NCBI GenBank assembly: GCA_022494885.1
Contig: JAGVSM010000952.1
Span: forward strand, 186,001 to 250,000
Direction of reading: 5' to 3'
Source: Micrasema longulum
Lineage: Eukaryota; Arthropoda; Insecta; Trichoptera; Brachycentridae
Length of the DNA: 64,000 nucleotides
A program made the translations under genes and the position numbers. The number at the start of each line of letters is the position of its first letter. Position 1 is the first letter of the stretch. The notes beneath the pieces are model-generated. The model saw nothing but the letters and a program-made list of their open reading frames with translations, was not told the DNA's origin and did not search any database. Positions 10,901-22,672 of the stretch are shown here, piece after piece.

Positions 10901-11114
10901 GCCTCAAATACGGCAAATGTCTGTCAACCCTAGTTGAGTCGGACTGGCTGATAGTATGACCAAAAAAATGCATTATATTTGTGCGAATCGCTTACAAATT
11001 AATAATTTCGATCTATAATCAACTGAAAACATGTCTTTATTATAAAACTAGGGCCCTTTCACACCATGGCAAAAATCCACACGGCACTATAAAATAACAG
11101 CGGAGATTGACATT
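7946..11114. other. AT-rich intronic DNA, no assigned elements
   Basis: I see no coding exon, SINE head or transposase here. A short CTGACTG tandem lies at about 9536-9552 and a small hairpin (ATCGAC...GTCGAT) near 8678-8693. ORFs of up to 85 codons (10621-10878, minus) are AT-rich and resemble no family. Confidence 0.45.
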
Positions 11115-11541
11115 TGAACATAGTTATGCAGAAAGCAGCCAGTCCACAATTTTGAAAAAATGCGATATTGATGTTATCGGGTGCAGTAAGGTCAATTCTA
11201 TGTTCTGCTAAAAACAGCCAGACTGCTTTCATACAAAAATCTGTATTCATCACCTTCTAAAAAAGGGTGTCAATCACAAAAATGGCATCTCTCAATTTTC
11301 AGAAAACACCCACAGCACTAGAAATTTTTTGCGGTACTTAAATCATTAAAACTGGTCAAATACATAATAAATTTCTTGTTTGTAATAAAGAAAAAAAAAT
11401 TAGTGTATTCATCGTTTATCATTTGTTAAAGTCAAAAGTATTACAACTGTTGTTTAGATTTGATAATTTACTCTTTTCACAAAGGTGCTATTATCTCAGT
11501 TTCACTTTTCTATGGCTGCTTTCTGCATAACTACGTTCATT
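11115..11541. mobile_element. Inverted-repeat pair T8, candidate non-autonomous element
   Basis: GAACATAGTTATGCAGAAAG (11115-11134, continuing CAGCCA) occurs again as its complement at 11516-11541, with one mismatch in about 26 bases. The 375 bases between have no coding signal. Outer flanks are not obviously paired, so the ends of the element, if it is one, are uncertain. A diverged match to the flank at 11050-11110 occurs near 51560-51610. Confidence 0.55.
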
Positions 11542-11559
11542 TATTACATTATAATTATT

Positions 11560-11680
11560 ATTTATTTATTTAGTGCCAGGCTAACTCGATAACCAGTACA
11601 CTTAGAGGCCCACTTAAACTCCACTCGATTTCCTTTTGAAGGATTTTTATCTGAGAGTAGATGTTGAATAAATTAAAAAT
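11560..11680. repeat. Dispersed repeat also seen at 61090-61200
   Basis: Both sites contain GAGGCC(C/A)ACT followed by TCCACTCGA(A/T)TT and a related AAGGAT/AAGATAT segment. It may be the 3' UTR of a LINE in the minus orientation, since an ATTTATTTA tail precedes it on the left. Confidence 0.5.
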
Positions 11681-13273
11681 AAATACAAAATAATATAATC
11701 AATGTCAATTAGCCCTAATTTTACCATGCTGGGTGGATTTGTACGATACGTGTTAAATGGGTCAATAGATATAAAACATTTTTAAACAACTATTATTAAT
11801 AGCATTCATTCATTGAAATAAAAAACTTAAGAAATCATCTTAAATTTAAGTTGAACCAAAAAATTAAGTTTTTTAAAAAAATGGGTTTCATAGAAAAATT
11901 AAACTAATAAAACTAATTTTGGCCATTTTGAGGCAAAATGCAACAATCATTTGACTTAAAACCTTTTAAACATAACTTTTTCTATGCAAGTGGCCCTTAG
12001 AATAACAAATTTTGACGTCGAAAACTATCGTCAGTCAAACTATTCATTAAACCCGGGTGATATGTACAATATACTCGTATTGTATTATTACTGATTTAAA
12101 TATCCGTACCTACACTTAACGTGAGTATTAAAAGCCTCCTTAAACGGGGCATATTATAACCCTTTTGAGGTCATGTACAGAAAAACCAGGTCACTCGACG
12201 TTTATGCCCCAAAAAGGTCAAATACATTATTTGATCTAATCTAGTTGACTTAATTAACATAAATAGTATTCCAATTGTTAGCGTTTTTCACAGCTATCAT
12301 ACGCCAAATTATAATAAAGCGAGTTTAACTTTTTTTTTCAATTGACGACAGTAATTTCAGCACTCAAAATACTCACATTTATGTTTAATTTTGATTTTTT
12401 CTTTACAAGACTCAAAGGTTCAATTAATTTTAAATAATGCGGTACAAAAAAAAAAACGTATTTTTTATTGCATATATTACATGATATAAAAATGAAGATG
12501 AATATTTATAAAACAACTACCATTACTTGCGTTTTTCTCTGTTTTAATTTATGTTTTTTTTATATTTTATTGAATTGTCTTTGAATAAAAAGTAACGGTT
12601 ATGATCCAAGATCCAAATAGAATAACATTTTTCGCATTAGCAAAATCTTTTTTTAAAATGTGTGTTTCAGAAACACTTCGTTATGTATTATTATTTACTA
12701 TGGGCAGGTACCCTTTGCTGGTGCGCTTATATTTGTGTACCACGATGTGTCTGCTTTTTTCTTCTAAAAAGCATCCAAGCGGTTTTTGAACTGGCTGACC
12801 AAAATGGAATCGGCAATGAGGCTTGGCAATTTACTCCAGTCTGAAACTACGCTGCTGGAAAGGAAGTTTTTCTTGGGATTAAGATGGCACTGGAGACAAT
12901 AGAATTTTTAGTTATGACTCCCTTAAATTGGTATTGGGATTTAATTTATACATCTATCACAGTTACCACTGAGTACCTATTTTTTTATTTAGATAACATC
13001 CAGTCGTCCAAAAAAATAATTAACGCATTAATAAACTTGTAAGTTTCCATCAAATCCCCTCTTTTTCGACTTTCTTCTTCTTGCGCATTTAATTTACTGT
13101 GTTAGGGCATCCTTTTCAGTAATTTGGGTATTTTTGAAGCACATCTTTGGATTTTTCCCCATAGCTCGAAGTCTCAGTGAAGTAGGGACTCCATCCATAT
13201 TCCAACGTCTTACATAGGTCTCGTATATTTTAAGGAAAACCTATCTCTGGAGCATAGGATGTTTATTGAAATA
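11681..13273. other. AT-rich intronic DNA with a possible repeat at 12700-12930 and 13085-13262
   Basis: Bases 12700-12930 are less AT-rich and have overlapping 60-codon frames on the + strand; they could be part of a LINE but no catalytic motif is present. Bases 13085-13262, directly before the pogo-like element, are also of higher complexity. Nothing else was recognised. Confidence 0.4.
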
Positions 13274-13993
13274 CAGTCGAACTCGGTTATAACGATCGCG
13301 GAAATAGCGAGATCTCGTATGTAACGAGGAAACATTAGTTGACATTTTAGTTCAGGGTTTTCTCCATACAATAATTCACTGTTATAGGAGCTACTTCTCG
13401 GACATACCGAATAAAAATTACAAAAAAAATGTTTAAAACATCATTCTCGAAATAAGAATCAAAGCAATAAAATCTAAACGGTCGGCTAACGTAAATGATA
13501 AATACCACCGGGCGTTGGGATCGGATTATGTTTATGATAGCCATGTAAGTGTTTAAGTACCTTATTGGATTTTTCGCCGACAATGTTGAAAAATGAACAC
13601 ACATGGTTTTTTAAAAATCCAAGCTTTGTGAACTTAGTAAGTGCCGGTTCGGCACATTGTTACTATTTACAGCTGTTTTTGTAGTTTACGAATGACATTC
13701 TTGTTTCGCGGGTTTTTACAGTGTTTTTTTTAATATTTTTTATATTTTAGGCTTATTTCAATACACAATAAACACTACAAGTGGGTGATATCAAATGAGT
13801 TCTAGACAAGATCAGTTAAAACCTTACCCCTGTAAAAAAATCTGTATAAATTATATGTACACATATGTATTTACTTATTGACAATGTGCAATAGCGATTG
13901 TATAAAAAAACCCTTTTTCTGGTACAACGAGTAACACTTATGGCGATCAAATTCAAGTGGTCCCATCTTCCTCGTAATAACCAAGTTCGACTG
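13274..13993. mobile_element. pogo/Tigger-like MITE (720 bp) with TA target duplication
   Basis: The termini are 22-bp inverted repeats, CAGTCGAACTCGGTTATAAC on the left and the near-identical complement on the right (20 of 22 match), directly flanked by TA at 13272-13273 and 13994-13995. CAGT...ACTG ends with TA duplication are characteristic of the pogo/Tigger branch of Tc1-mariner. No transposase frame remains inside; an 85-codon minus frame at 13347-13604 is not transposase-like. Confidence 0.8.
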
Positions 13994-14044
13994 TATATAT
14001 TTATGTAAAAAAATAAAAATAATAAATTGCTATTATTTAATCAT

Positions 14045-14125
14045 TTACATGCTTCCACTTTCTATTATGTTGTATCTCAACTCAACACAGGGCCTCTGGT
14101 CTCATAGAGTTTAGGATACATTATT
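14045..14125 (+). mobile_element. LINE Z 3' UTR fragment
   Basis: The segment GTATCTCAACTCAACACAGG followed by a GGTCTCATAGAG motif is the + orientation of the sequence at 17275-17360 and 22485-22585 (minus), and corresponds to the 3' UTR of the LINE at 33895-34440. Confidence 0.6.
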
Positions 14126-14787
14126 TTTTTTAAATGTTATATAAATATTATTTTTTTTAAAAACTTAAAAAAAGGCAATAGATGTGAGTTAAATACCTTT
14201 ATTATGATAAGTGTCTTTAGAGGGCGTAAGCTTTTAAATGTACATAATTTTATAATTGTTGAATGTATTGCATCTTGTGGCTGTTAAGTTGAATGCATCA
14301 ATATTTGGATTTCAAAAATATACTTATGTACTTCTTTGATGGTCGTTAATCGTAACTAATTAACATTAAATATGTGGTCCCGTGTATGTTAAATTTGGTA
14401 TGTCTTAGAAATGGCACTACCGAGAGAGACAAGATTTGTTTATTTAAATGCGGAGTTGCATGCCTACCGTGACGTAACACGTAACAGTGTACACTGTACT
14501 CGTATAGTAGTGTTGGCCTTGCCATTCTTCGGTTCGTTACCAATCGGTAAAAACGATTTAGCAGGAGCGTAACACTCCATCTGTTAGCGAACAAGTGAAT
14601 CGCTGCTCGTAGGAATTCTACTTCAGGTGGCCGAGTCATGGGTCTTAAACCAGGAAAAAAATCTTAAAAAAAACAAATAACAAAAAAAAACAATTTTCGA
14701 AAAAAAAACAATCACCCAAAACTCTTATTTCCCCTTTGACAATTGTAACGTAAATAAAAATCATTATTCAAAATAATATTGACACTT
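14126..14787. other. Unassigned DNA
   Basis: The part 14346-14640 is of mixed composition and holds a 97-codon minus frame without known similarity. No repeat partner was seen in the window. Confidence 0.4.
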
Positions 14788-15043
14788 CGTCGCTTTAGTT
14801 CGTTTTTATCCAACAGACCATTTATAACGAAATTTAGTTAAGTATACAGGAGTTCTAAGGAAGCCTTTATTTATAAAATTAAAATGAATATTATTATTTT
14901 TTCAAATTTTTAGAAGGGTTTTTTAACGAATTTTGTCATAAGTTGTGATCATTATACATGTATCTTTCAAAAAACAAACTTTAAAGCTCTATTTCTGCGT
15001 ATTTGTGTTTTGGTCTGTTGGACAAAAACGAACTGAAGCGACG
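14788..15043. mobile_element. MITE T5 (about 256 bp) with 33-bp inverted repeats
   Basis: The left end CGTCGCTTTAGTTCGTTTTT (14788-14807, continuing to ACAGACCA at 14820) and the complement at 15011-15043 agree at about 31 of 33 positions. The interior is AT-rich and non-coding. There is only one copy in the window and the target duplication is not clear. Confidence 0.75.
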
Positions 15044-16570
15044 ACTTTTTAACTTGTGTTATTTCAATTCCTCAATCGCACGATGATATTTCAAAACCAC
15101 ATAGGAAAATACCTTATTTTTTTTTTTAATAGGTTCGGGAAAAATCGGGAAGCCTGAATCGTGAATCAAACTATCAATGGTTTTTATTAAACTCATTTTC
15201 CTATCCCGTTGTCTCGGCACGGGTAAATTTGAATTGTTCAAAAAATAAAATACGAATTTATTCACAAGTTTACCAAAATATACAGTTGATATAGAAAAAA
15301 AAAATTGTTTTCTTTTTAGCTCGGGTACCAATATTTTACACAACTTACCCGCGCTTGAACTTTCCCCGCTATACATTATAATGTATTGTACTTGTATTCT
15401 ATAGGTATATTAAGTGAACGTTTGTAAGTGTGATTCGCTCTGACGAGGCGCCAAAAAATGTCGTATTTTATATTTTGTTTAGATTTAGTTAGTTTTATTG
15501 TAAAACCGTTCATTTTTAAACGCGTATTGGTTTAAAACATTAATTCACAAATCGAGACACCTTTTCATCAATTGCCAGTTAAAGAAGAACAATTAATTTT
15601 GAACGGGTTCTTTTTAGATTTTTTATTGATTACTTTCAAGTTTGCTTAAAAAATCACAATAAAATGTATCCGAATTCAATTAAATTTACAGATCTGTGGA
15701 TCGCCTTACGTATAAATTAATTAATTTTATATCATATTAGGCACTACGTACATAAAGGGTATCATGTTTTAAAGTCATAGATTAGCTGAAGCTAATAACA
15801 ATTCGTAAAAAAAAAACAAATATTTTACTATTAGTTTTATGTTTTTCTTTAAATGCGCGAATATAATTTTAATGCTAATAAAAGCCGAGTGTAATAATAT
15901 TTTTCATATTTTTTTCATCGACTCGTTTGTAAAAACTACAATTATAATTTAATCGTGTATGTACTTTATTTCTAATCTTACTAAAAATAAAGACATAATA
16001 CATTTGCATACACATTGACCATTTTTGTTCATAAAAGATTAACGCAATACTTAGTCGGATTGCATCATGTCGTTTTTCTATTAAGCCACAAGAGTATCGA
16101 AGTATCCATGAAGAAACACCCCAATTTTAATTGCGTTTTCATCCAATACATCTGAATTAATGCTAATATCTAACTAACGAAATATTTAACATTCCTTTGC
16201 GCTTTGAGGATTTACATTTCAGACGCAATAAACTATATCTATATTATAACATTTCTGGGAAATGTTATTATGTATTATCACACATATTTCTACAGAGATT
16301 CAATACGTCCGTACGTTTGTTATGATTTCAGAAGTTTTGCAATCTTGTAATCGTAAACATGCTGCTAATATTTACGTCAAAATCGTGTTCGTTTAAATAA
16401 AACTGAATGCTTCGACGGCTTAAATGTACGCCGGATTGTCACAAAATATAAGACACAACTTTTTTTTAACTGCTTAAAAAATATATTTTCTAAAGCAGTA
16501 TGTAGAATCGTACTCACTGGTGCCTCGGTTTCGAAAAAACACAGTACAATCATTAAATAAAACAAAATTA
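15044..16570. other. AT-rich intronic DNA
   Basis: A 105-codon minus frame (15059-15376) is lysine- and phenylalanine-rich as expected from AT-rich DNA and shows no known motif. No element was recognised. Confidence 0.45.
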
Positions 16571-17165
16571 TTGACCGACCGAAACAACATTGTCAGCAGA
16601 AACTGAAACCGAATTTTGGCTTCTGTTCTAGTTTCGACCGAAACCGATACTCATTTAAATAAGTTAAAAGTCAGTTCTTAACGCCTTAAATTTGGCGTTT
16701 TTATTGTAAAACCTTACGAGTTAAAAAAAATAAATGATAAATAAAATACACAAAGAATTAAAAGGGATAAATTTAATAAGTAAATTTGTTTATTTTTAGC
16801 GCTTTTTGGTTCGTTGTTATGTTATACATATAACTTATATGTAACAGTTCTTCAATGTACGCGTCAGGAACTTTTACTTATTAGCTATAAAAGCATTACA
16901 AAAATTTTAATATGAAAAATATAGTCAACAAACACAAAATCAGTCTAGTTTTATGTTAAACAATGGCAATACAACAAATAATTATTTGAATGGACAACAA
17001 TCCAATACCTCTAATTGTGCTAGTTTTCCACCCGAGTTTAGCTGAACGTAATCCGACACATCCCGACCGCAGATTTTGGCTAAGCCGAAGTTTTGGCTTT
17101 TTTTTGGCCGAAACCGAACCGTGGCCGAAACTGGCTGAAACCGAATCCAAAACTTTGAACAAAAT
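16571..17165. repeat. Region bounded by CCGAAAC-rich blocks
   Basis: Blocks at 16571-16655 and 17087-17160 contain many CCGAAAC and TTTTGGCTT motifs in the same orientation, separated by about 430 bp of AT-rich DNA. Together they may be one element whose ends carry degenerate CCGAAA repeats. A 68-codon minus frame over the right block is a by-product of the repeat. Confidence 0.55.
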
Positions 17166-17274
17166 TTGAACATTAATTTATCAATAAAAAATACTAATAT
17201 AATTATACTATTAATTATTGGAATGCCATATGTAGGAATGTAGGGATTTATTTATTCATACAAATGCATATATA

Positions 17275-17360
17275 TTACAAAAAAAACGTATCCCTAACTC
17301 TATGAGGCTAAGAGCCCCGTGTTGAGTTGGGATACAACATAATGGAAAGTGGAAGCATGT
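17275..17360 (-). mobile_element. LINE Z 3' UTR fragment
   Basis: CTATGAGGCTAAGAGCCCCG and GTGTTGAGTTGGGATACAAC match, in reverse orientation, the 14045-14125 copy, including the neighbouring TGGAAAGTGGAAGCATGTA. Confidence 0.65.
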
Positions 17361-17689
17361 ACAAATGTACATTACGTACATAACACCCACATCACTCACT
17401 TACTTACTAGGCGTATAATATAAATATTATAACTATGGTAAAAAATCTTTGTTGCGATTGATTGAAGTATTTTGATATAATGTTAAATATTTTTTGATTT
17501 AAAAAAAAGGTGCTATAAATATTAAACAATTTCATTTTGTTAAAATCTCGAACTGATTTTGTCCAAAGAACCTTTCCAGCGCTGCGCTGTTCTTTTTTTT
17601 AGCACGTAGTAGTTTTTTAACACGGTCTTTTTTACACCGGTGTAACGTAAACTCCGTTTAAAAGAGGTCCCAGTGTACTTTGCAAGCAA

Positions 17690-17995
17690 ATATTTTGAAT
17701 TTCGTTTTGAACTTGGGTCAGTTTTCGCCGTACTCTCACGGTATGTTTTCCTTGGCTCGCGAGCGCTTAGCCTCGATAGATTTAAATTTGTACTTGAAAT
17801 AGTAAGATTATCTTTTCGGCGCGTAAGGGTCCTCAGCGGCGCGCTAAGTTCGTAAATTTAGGGCCTCTACTCACGCGTGGTAATCACTAACCACGCCAAG
17901 TAGGTACTAACGCACAAGGTGACGCGGCGTCACGGATGCGCGCGCATGGCCGGCGTCGCGTGAAGGGCGCCGCGCGCCGTGTTATATCATCGGAG
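17690..17995. promoter_or_regulatory. CpG-rich island, candidate intronic promoter
   Basis: Base composition changes sharply to GC- and CpG-rich, peaking at 17925-17985 (GCGCGCATGGCCGGCGTCGC and GGCGCCGCGCGCCG). There is no second copy in the window and no transposon end at its borders. A 60-codon + frame (17673-17855) has no known similarity. A promoter for an alternative FOXO transcript or a nested RNA is possible; no well-placed TATA or initiator was identified. Confidence 0.4.
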
Positions 17996-18929
17996 GTGCC
18001 GAAAGTTGCCCATTCAATGAGATTACATGTTTTTAAATCAGCCCGGTTTAAAGAGAACGTACTCAAACGGTTTAATCGTATTTAAAATATAATCCAAAAA
18101 AACGTTAAGCATATAGTTTTATTTTACCTAATATTACTCTTTAATTTTCCGTTCGCTTTGATTTCTTGATTCTTCTGTAATCGTTCATCTTTTTTTGTCG
18201 TGATATGATTAAACAAATTGTCAATCCTGAGGTTTTAAACCAGGATACGACACTGGTCTTTCGTAAACCTCTCGTCAAATCGATAGTGTTTTTACAAATG
18301 ACCTAAAAGCCTGCATTTTCCAAGGAGGCATCTAACCGCTTTTCGAGATTTTTCTAGCATTTTAATGTATCAAACTTACCAATTTATCTTATTTTTTCAG
18401 TGCAAACAACGATCGATACATTTCTTTGCAAATTGCGGTTGATAGAAATAAATTATGACTATTACGAGTATTTTATTTTATGTGTGTATGTTTGTGTATA
18501 TATGTATCTATATGTTTGCATGAACATATTACTTTTATAAGTAATTATTGTGTAAAATTGTGAAACGTAGTTTATTTATTAAATTAGATTATAAATTAAT
18601 AAAAAAACATGCTGACGAATAGCATGCCTGCAATCGAGGCCGTCTTTTCAGGGCTCCCGACCTGATAGAGCCTCGAAATATTAAAACGGCCCCTTTCTAA
18701 AAGACCCAACATCTGTGTGCCCTGTGCATCTGTAGGGATCCTGCATGATCTAAAACAGCCCTGCCTCCAATTCCGGAGGACTTAAGATATAATTATTATT
18801 GTGTAAATATTTTAAACGATTACATTATTTGAAATACCTCTGTCAAATTTAAATCAAAATAGTGTGCCATTATGTTCGGTGTTATCTGTTTCTGAGTTTT
18901 TAGGTCAAAAATAATTCAGTCGGTCCAAT
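17996..18929. other. Intronic DNA with an unassigned higher-GC block at 18605-18785
   Basis: The block at 18605-18785 stands out in composition from its AT-rich surroundings and may be a fragment of an unknown repeat. A GTGTGTATG-type microsatellite lies at 18480-18525. Confidence 0.4.
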
Positions 18930-19350
18930 GACTCGCGACTCGCGACGTACCAAACCCAGATAGCAGTACCTATTGCAACAGTCGTGGTTAGAGGTGATTA
19001 AACCATCCATCCACTGCCGCCCCCCCAGCGCCCTTGATTACGCCGTGTTACATTTTCCAAGCACGCACATTATTAATTATTCGCGAGTAAAAATCCTCAA
19101 TTAACTTAATTAATGCACGCAACAAGTGAAATATAAACCCGAGCGGTGGCACGCTCAATTTCATTTCGCGCTCCATTGGGAACGAGATCGAAAAGGTAAA
19201 GATCGCAATTACTGCTCGTTAATAATAATTACCAATCTCGACGGATGAGTTGCGCGTACTTTCCCAATGTTACCGTTACTAGATCGTGTGAGACATAAAC
19301 TCAGAATTGTATCTCTATCTCAACTCAACTCGCAGATTAATTATCATCTC
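18930..19350. promoter_or_regulatory. Candidate cis-regulatory module
   Basis: This is complex, apparently single-copy sequence of balanced composition with several homeodomain-type ATTA/TTAATTA cores (for example 19070-19080 and 19097-19112), paired CTCGCGA-type motifs near 18935-18950, and no sign of transposon ends. The call is by texture only; conservation between species would decide it. Confidence 0.3.
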
Positions 19351-19823
19351 TTACATCGAATGAACATGCAAAGTGATGATTGAGAATTGATTGAGAAATA
19401 AGACGACTATTGTAATGTTTCTTCGTAATTATTTCACGCAATAAAGTATCAGCATTATATCTCTTAGAACTTCCATTAAATATTCAGTATTTTGCTGAAG
19501 AAAAAAAGATAATTGATAAATCCTTCGGTGGTAGTTCATTTAATAACAAATAAAATGGATTCCATTAATTGATAATAATTTTTATCCTATGTTTTAAATA
19601 ATGCAGTGCGTTTATTGGTGGATCGTTATGCTTTTAATGGCTAGTTGCATTTTAAAATATTGTTTTATGTATTGTTTTCATGCAACCATTTTGTTCGATT
19701 TGACGAAAACGCAACGGAATTTAATATTGACATTAAACTTTTTTTGACACAATTAAAATTTTAAACTCTGATGGGCGATGATTATTAAGATCAAAAATGT
19801 GTTAATTATCCATCTCGTTTACC

Positions 19824-20056
19824 GGGCTGCGATTACAAACACTATCTTCATCGGTACCTAATTGGAACAGTATAAACTAAAATCGATATTTATGTACTAA
19901 AATGCGTATATTTGTATGAAAATTCAAAATATTTTCGTCGGTAACATGTAATTAAACATGTTTTAAAAAATTGTAAACATATTCTATTTTTCATAAAGTA
20001 AACTTAACTTTACTTTGTAAATAACGTTGAAGATAAATTTTAACTTCCCATCAGGG
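19824..20056 (+). mobile_element. MITE family T1, diverged copy d
   Basis: It shares the T1 interior (ATTTTCGTCGGTAACATGTA, then AATTAAACATGTTTTA) and the right end TTAACTTCCCAT in the same orientation as copy a. The left end is GGGCTGCGATTACAA and both termini are eroded. Confidence 0.75.
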
Positions 20057-22379
20057 TACGAACCCAGGGATAACTAAATTGCCTCTCTTTTATCTTAATA
20101 TTTATTTATGTATAATATTATATATTTTATTCAAACTTTGTATAATGCTTTTTTTGCCATTGCAAGTATCTAATAAAAAAAACCTTTTTAGCCTATTTTA
20201 TTAATGAATACAAATTTCGCTGCCTCGTTAATTTTCTACTTTTGTAAACTGCAGTAATCCAAAAAGTGTATATTGTAATTTACCATGTTCTTTAAATTTC
20301 GCAACTAAAATAGAGTGAATAATTTGAGCAATAAAACTTCGAACTTAATAATTGATTACTTTTAAATTATGTATATTTTGCCATTCGATACCTACATAAA
20401 TTCAGAGTAATTATTTAGTATCAGACACACCTGACGCTACAGTATTATAACCAGGTTCGCAAATTGAATTCATTACTTTCGCTTGCAAACATGATAACAT
20501 ACATATTATAAATATCTACATATAAAATTGTAGGAACTTAACCTGAGGTGATATTCATAATATTCTATGATCAGTAGAGGTTCTGTCATTTATGCATTTA
20601 CACCTCTATATATGTACATCAAACACTTATATTAAATATATCATAGTTTCATATTATTAATTGCAAAGAAAGTCTTTCACATAATACTTTCATCTTATTA
20701 CTATGACATATAGTTGATTATGTTACATTTCTTTTTCGCTTCGATTATCTTGTTGATTTATTGTTCATGGTTGGGTGAGTTTTTTTTTATTCAAATTGTT
20801 TGACTGGACTAATTCTAAGTCATGTTGTGCGGATACGGAACTACACTTCTTTGAAAAAAGTTTTATTTTAATTATACTTAAAGATTTTTAGTTTGAAATC
20901 CATTCACTTCAGAAGAGCTTTTTTGTTTGAGAAAAAAAAACATTTCGACAAATTTAATATCAGTCGACTTACGAGTTGTTCAGGTATCAAAAATACAATA
21001 TTACCTTGGGACTATTATGTAATTATTATTGGTTAACTAATCCACTGATTAAGTACCTAATGAACCCTTATGGATTTTGTTTGATTAAAAAAGTAAACAA
21101 AATACACGATGAAACATAGTCACAATACAGAAAATATAAAACTGCTATAATTTTGAGGCATAAGAAATGTTCCAGAAAGACAGTCTTCGCGTATCATAGA
21201 TCGACGAGTGACCTGCGAATGTGTGTTTTTGCAGGAGGTTACGTTATGCATCTTAAAAACATTTGCTCCTTTTTTAATTGTAACTTATAGGTATGTCATT
21301 TAAAATAAATACATCAGCCATCCGTTTTTTGATATGTGATCGTAAAATCTGAACATTTTGAAAAAAATTAATAATAAACAGTGATAGTAAAGCTAGATTG
21401 AAAAAAGAAAAATGGAATATAAAGTATATTGATTGTAAAATCACAAAATGATAGGTACTGTAATTTTTCTAAGACAGGTTACCTTGTGTTTCGGCTACCA
21501 TAAAGTATTAATTTCGTAACGTCACAAATCGCCCCTGAGTAGCGCCTGCTAACGTTCCTCTTGTTTTCATCGTAGTATTTCGGCTATGCTAAATGTCTTT
21601 TGATAACGCGTCAAGTGTCTTCATCCGACACGTTTGCTATTTACGAAACCACTTCGGGTGGATTCCTAAACATCCCGAATGGATAACGCGTATGACGTAT
21701 GGGTATGCATCCCGGTAAAAATATCAGGCGCCCATTTGCATAAAATCGGAATGCTGGGCTTCAAATAGTAATAATTTAATTTTACTTTATAAATATTAGT
21801 GTCGGATAAACTAAATGCATTAAACGGCAAAGTCTTAGGCCAAAACTCCGTTCGTGTAGTTTCACTATTCGAAGAATCGACTACTGGTTGTTTAACTAAA
21901 GCTGACGCGTTCGCAAAACTCACACAAACGCATTTAAAATCTACGGGTGTTGATTTAAAAAAAGATTACAAGAACAGAAGAAGACATCATGCCATACCAT
22001 GGGCTTATTTACAGATACTACTCAATGCGTTTGTGTAAGAACTGCAAACGCGCCAGCTTTAAAAAATCCAACAGTACTCGGTATGTACATTGTACATCCC
22101 TTGCAGTATTTATATTCCTACGTATATTGGTAATCCACCTGTTGCTTTAGTATCGAGGCGCCTGCGCTTGCGTCAACTGCCTGTTGCATTTCCCGATTTT
22201 CTCATCACTCATACAAACGTAGTATCGTACACGTAACGTAGATACTTAAGCACCAGGAAAGCTCGCAAAGAAAATCTTTTTTTCGTACTTAAAAAAAACG
22301 ACAATATACCTACAAATTAATTACAAACTTAATAATATTAACAGTTTTAAAAGCCATTTACATTTATTTCCTTTATTTT
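20057..22379. other. Intronic DNA; unusual non-repeat segment at 21480-22080
   Basis: From 20057 to about 21480 the sequence is AT-rich without assigned elements. The segment 21480-22080 is less AT-rich and carries overlapping frames on opposite strands (21799-22038 plus, 79 codons; 21666-21923 minus, 85 codons). Neither resembles a known protein, and no splice-bounded exon is evident. It could be a decayed element or a regulatory region. Confidence 0.35.
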
Positions 22380-22672
22380 TATCATCATCATTATTGTTGC
22401 AAGAAGGTAAAATGATCAGTCTTACGTTTCAGGTGCCAGTCCAAGGACTATGAAATATTCTAGTGTAAAAACTCATTTTATTTTATTTATTCGTACTACA
22501 AAAAAAAAGAATAACGTATTCTTTACTCTATTAGGCCAAGAGCCCTGTGTTAAGTTGGGATACAAAATAATAGAAACTTAACGAATATTTCAAGTAACCC
22601 ATGTCGGGAATCGAACCCGAGACCTCTTGCATAGTAGGCAAATGCCCTGACCGCTACACCACGAGACCGACG
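22380..22672 (-). mobile_element. SINE A, complete copy split by a LINE 3' end
   Basis: Read on the minus strand, a tRNA-like head (A-box region TGGTGTAGCGG, B box GGTTCGATTCC within 22600-22672) is followed by the body with TTTTTACACTAGAATATTTC and ends in the family's ATGATGATAA tail at about 22382. Between head and body, 22485-22585 is foreign: it matches the 3' UTR of LINE Z. The full SINE at 50895-51145 shows the uninterrupted order. Confidence 0.8.
22485..22585 (-). mobile_element. LINE Z 3' UTR inserted in SINE A
   Basis: CTATTAGGCCAAGAGCCCTG followed by TGTTAAGTTGGGATACAA matches the fragments at 17275-17360 and 14045-14125. It lies within the SINE body, so it arrived after the SINE. 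Confidence 0.7.

Noticed and set aside
14346..14639. 97-codon minus frame as a gene
   Set aside because: No similarity I recognise, no splice sites at sensible positions, and no supporting neighbour.
15059..15376. 105-codon minus frame as a gene
   Set aside because: Lysine- and phenylalanine-rich as expected of AT-rich intron DNA; no motif.
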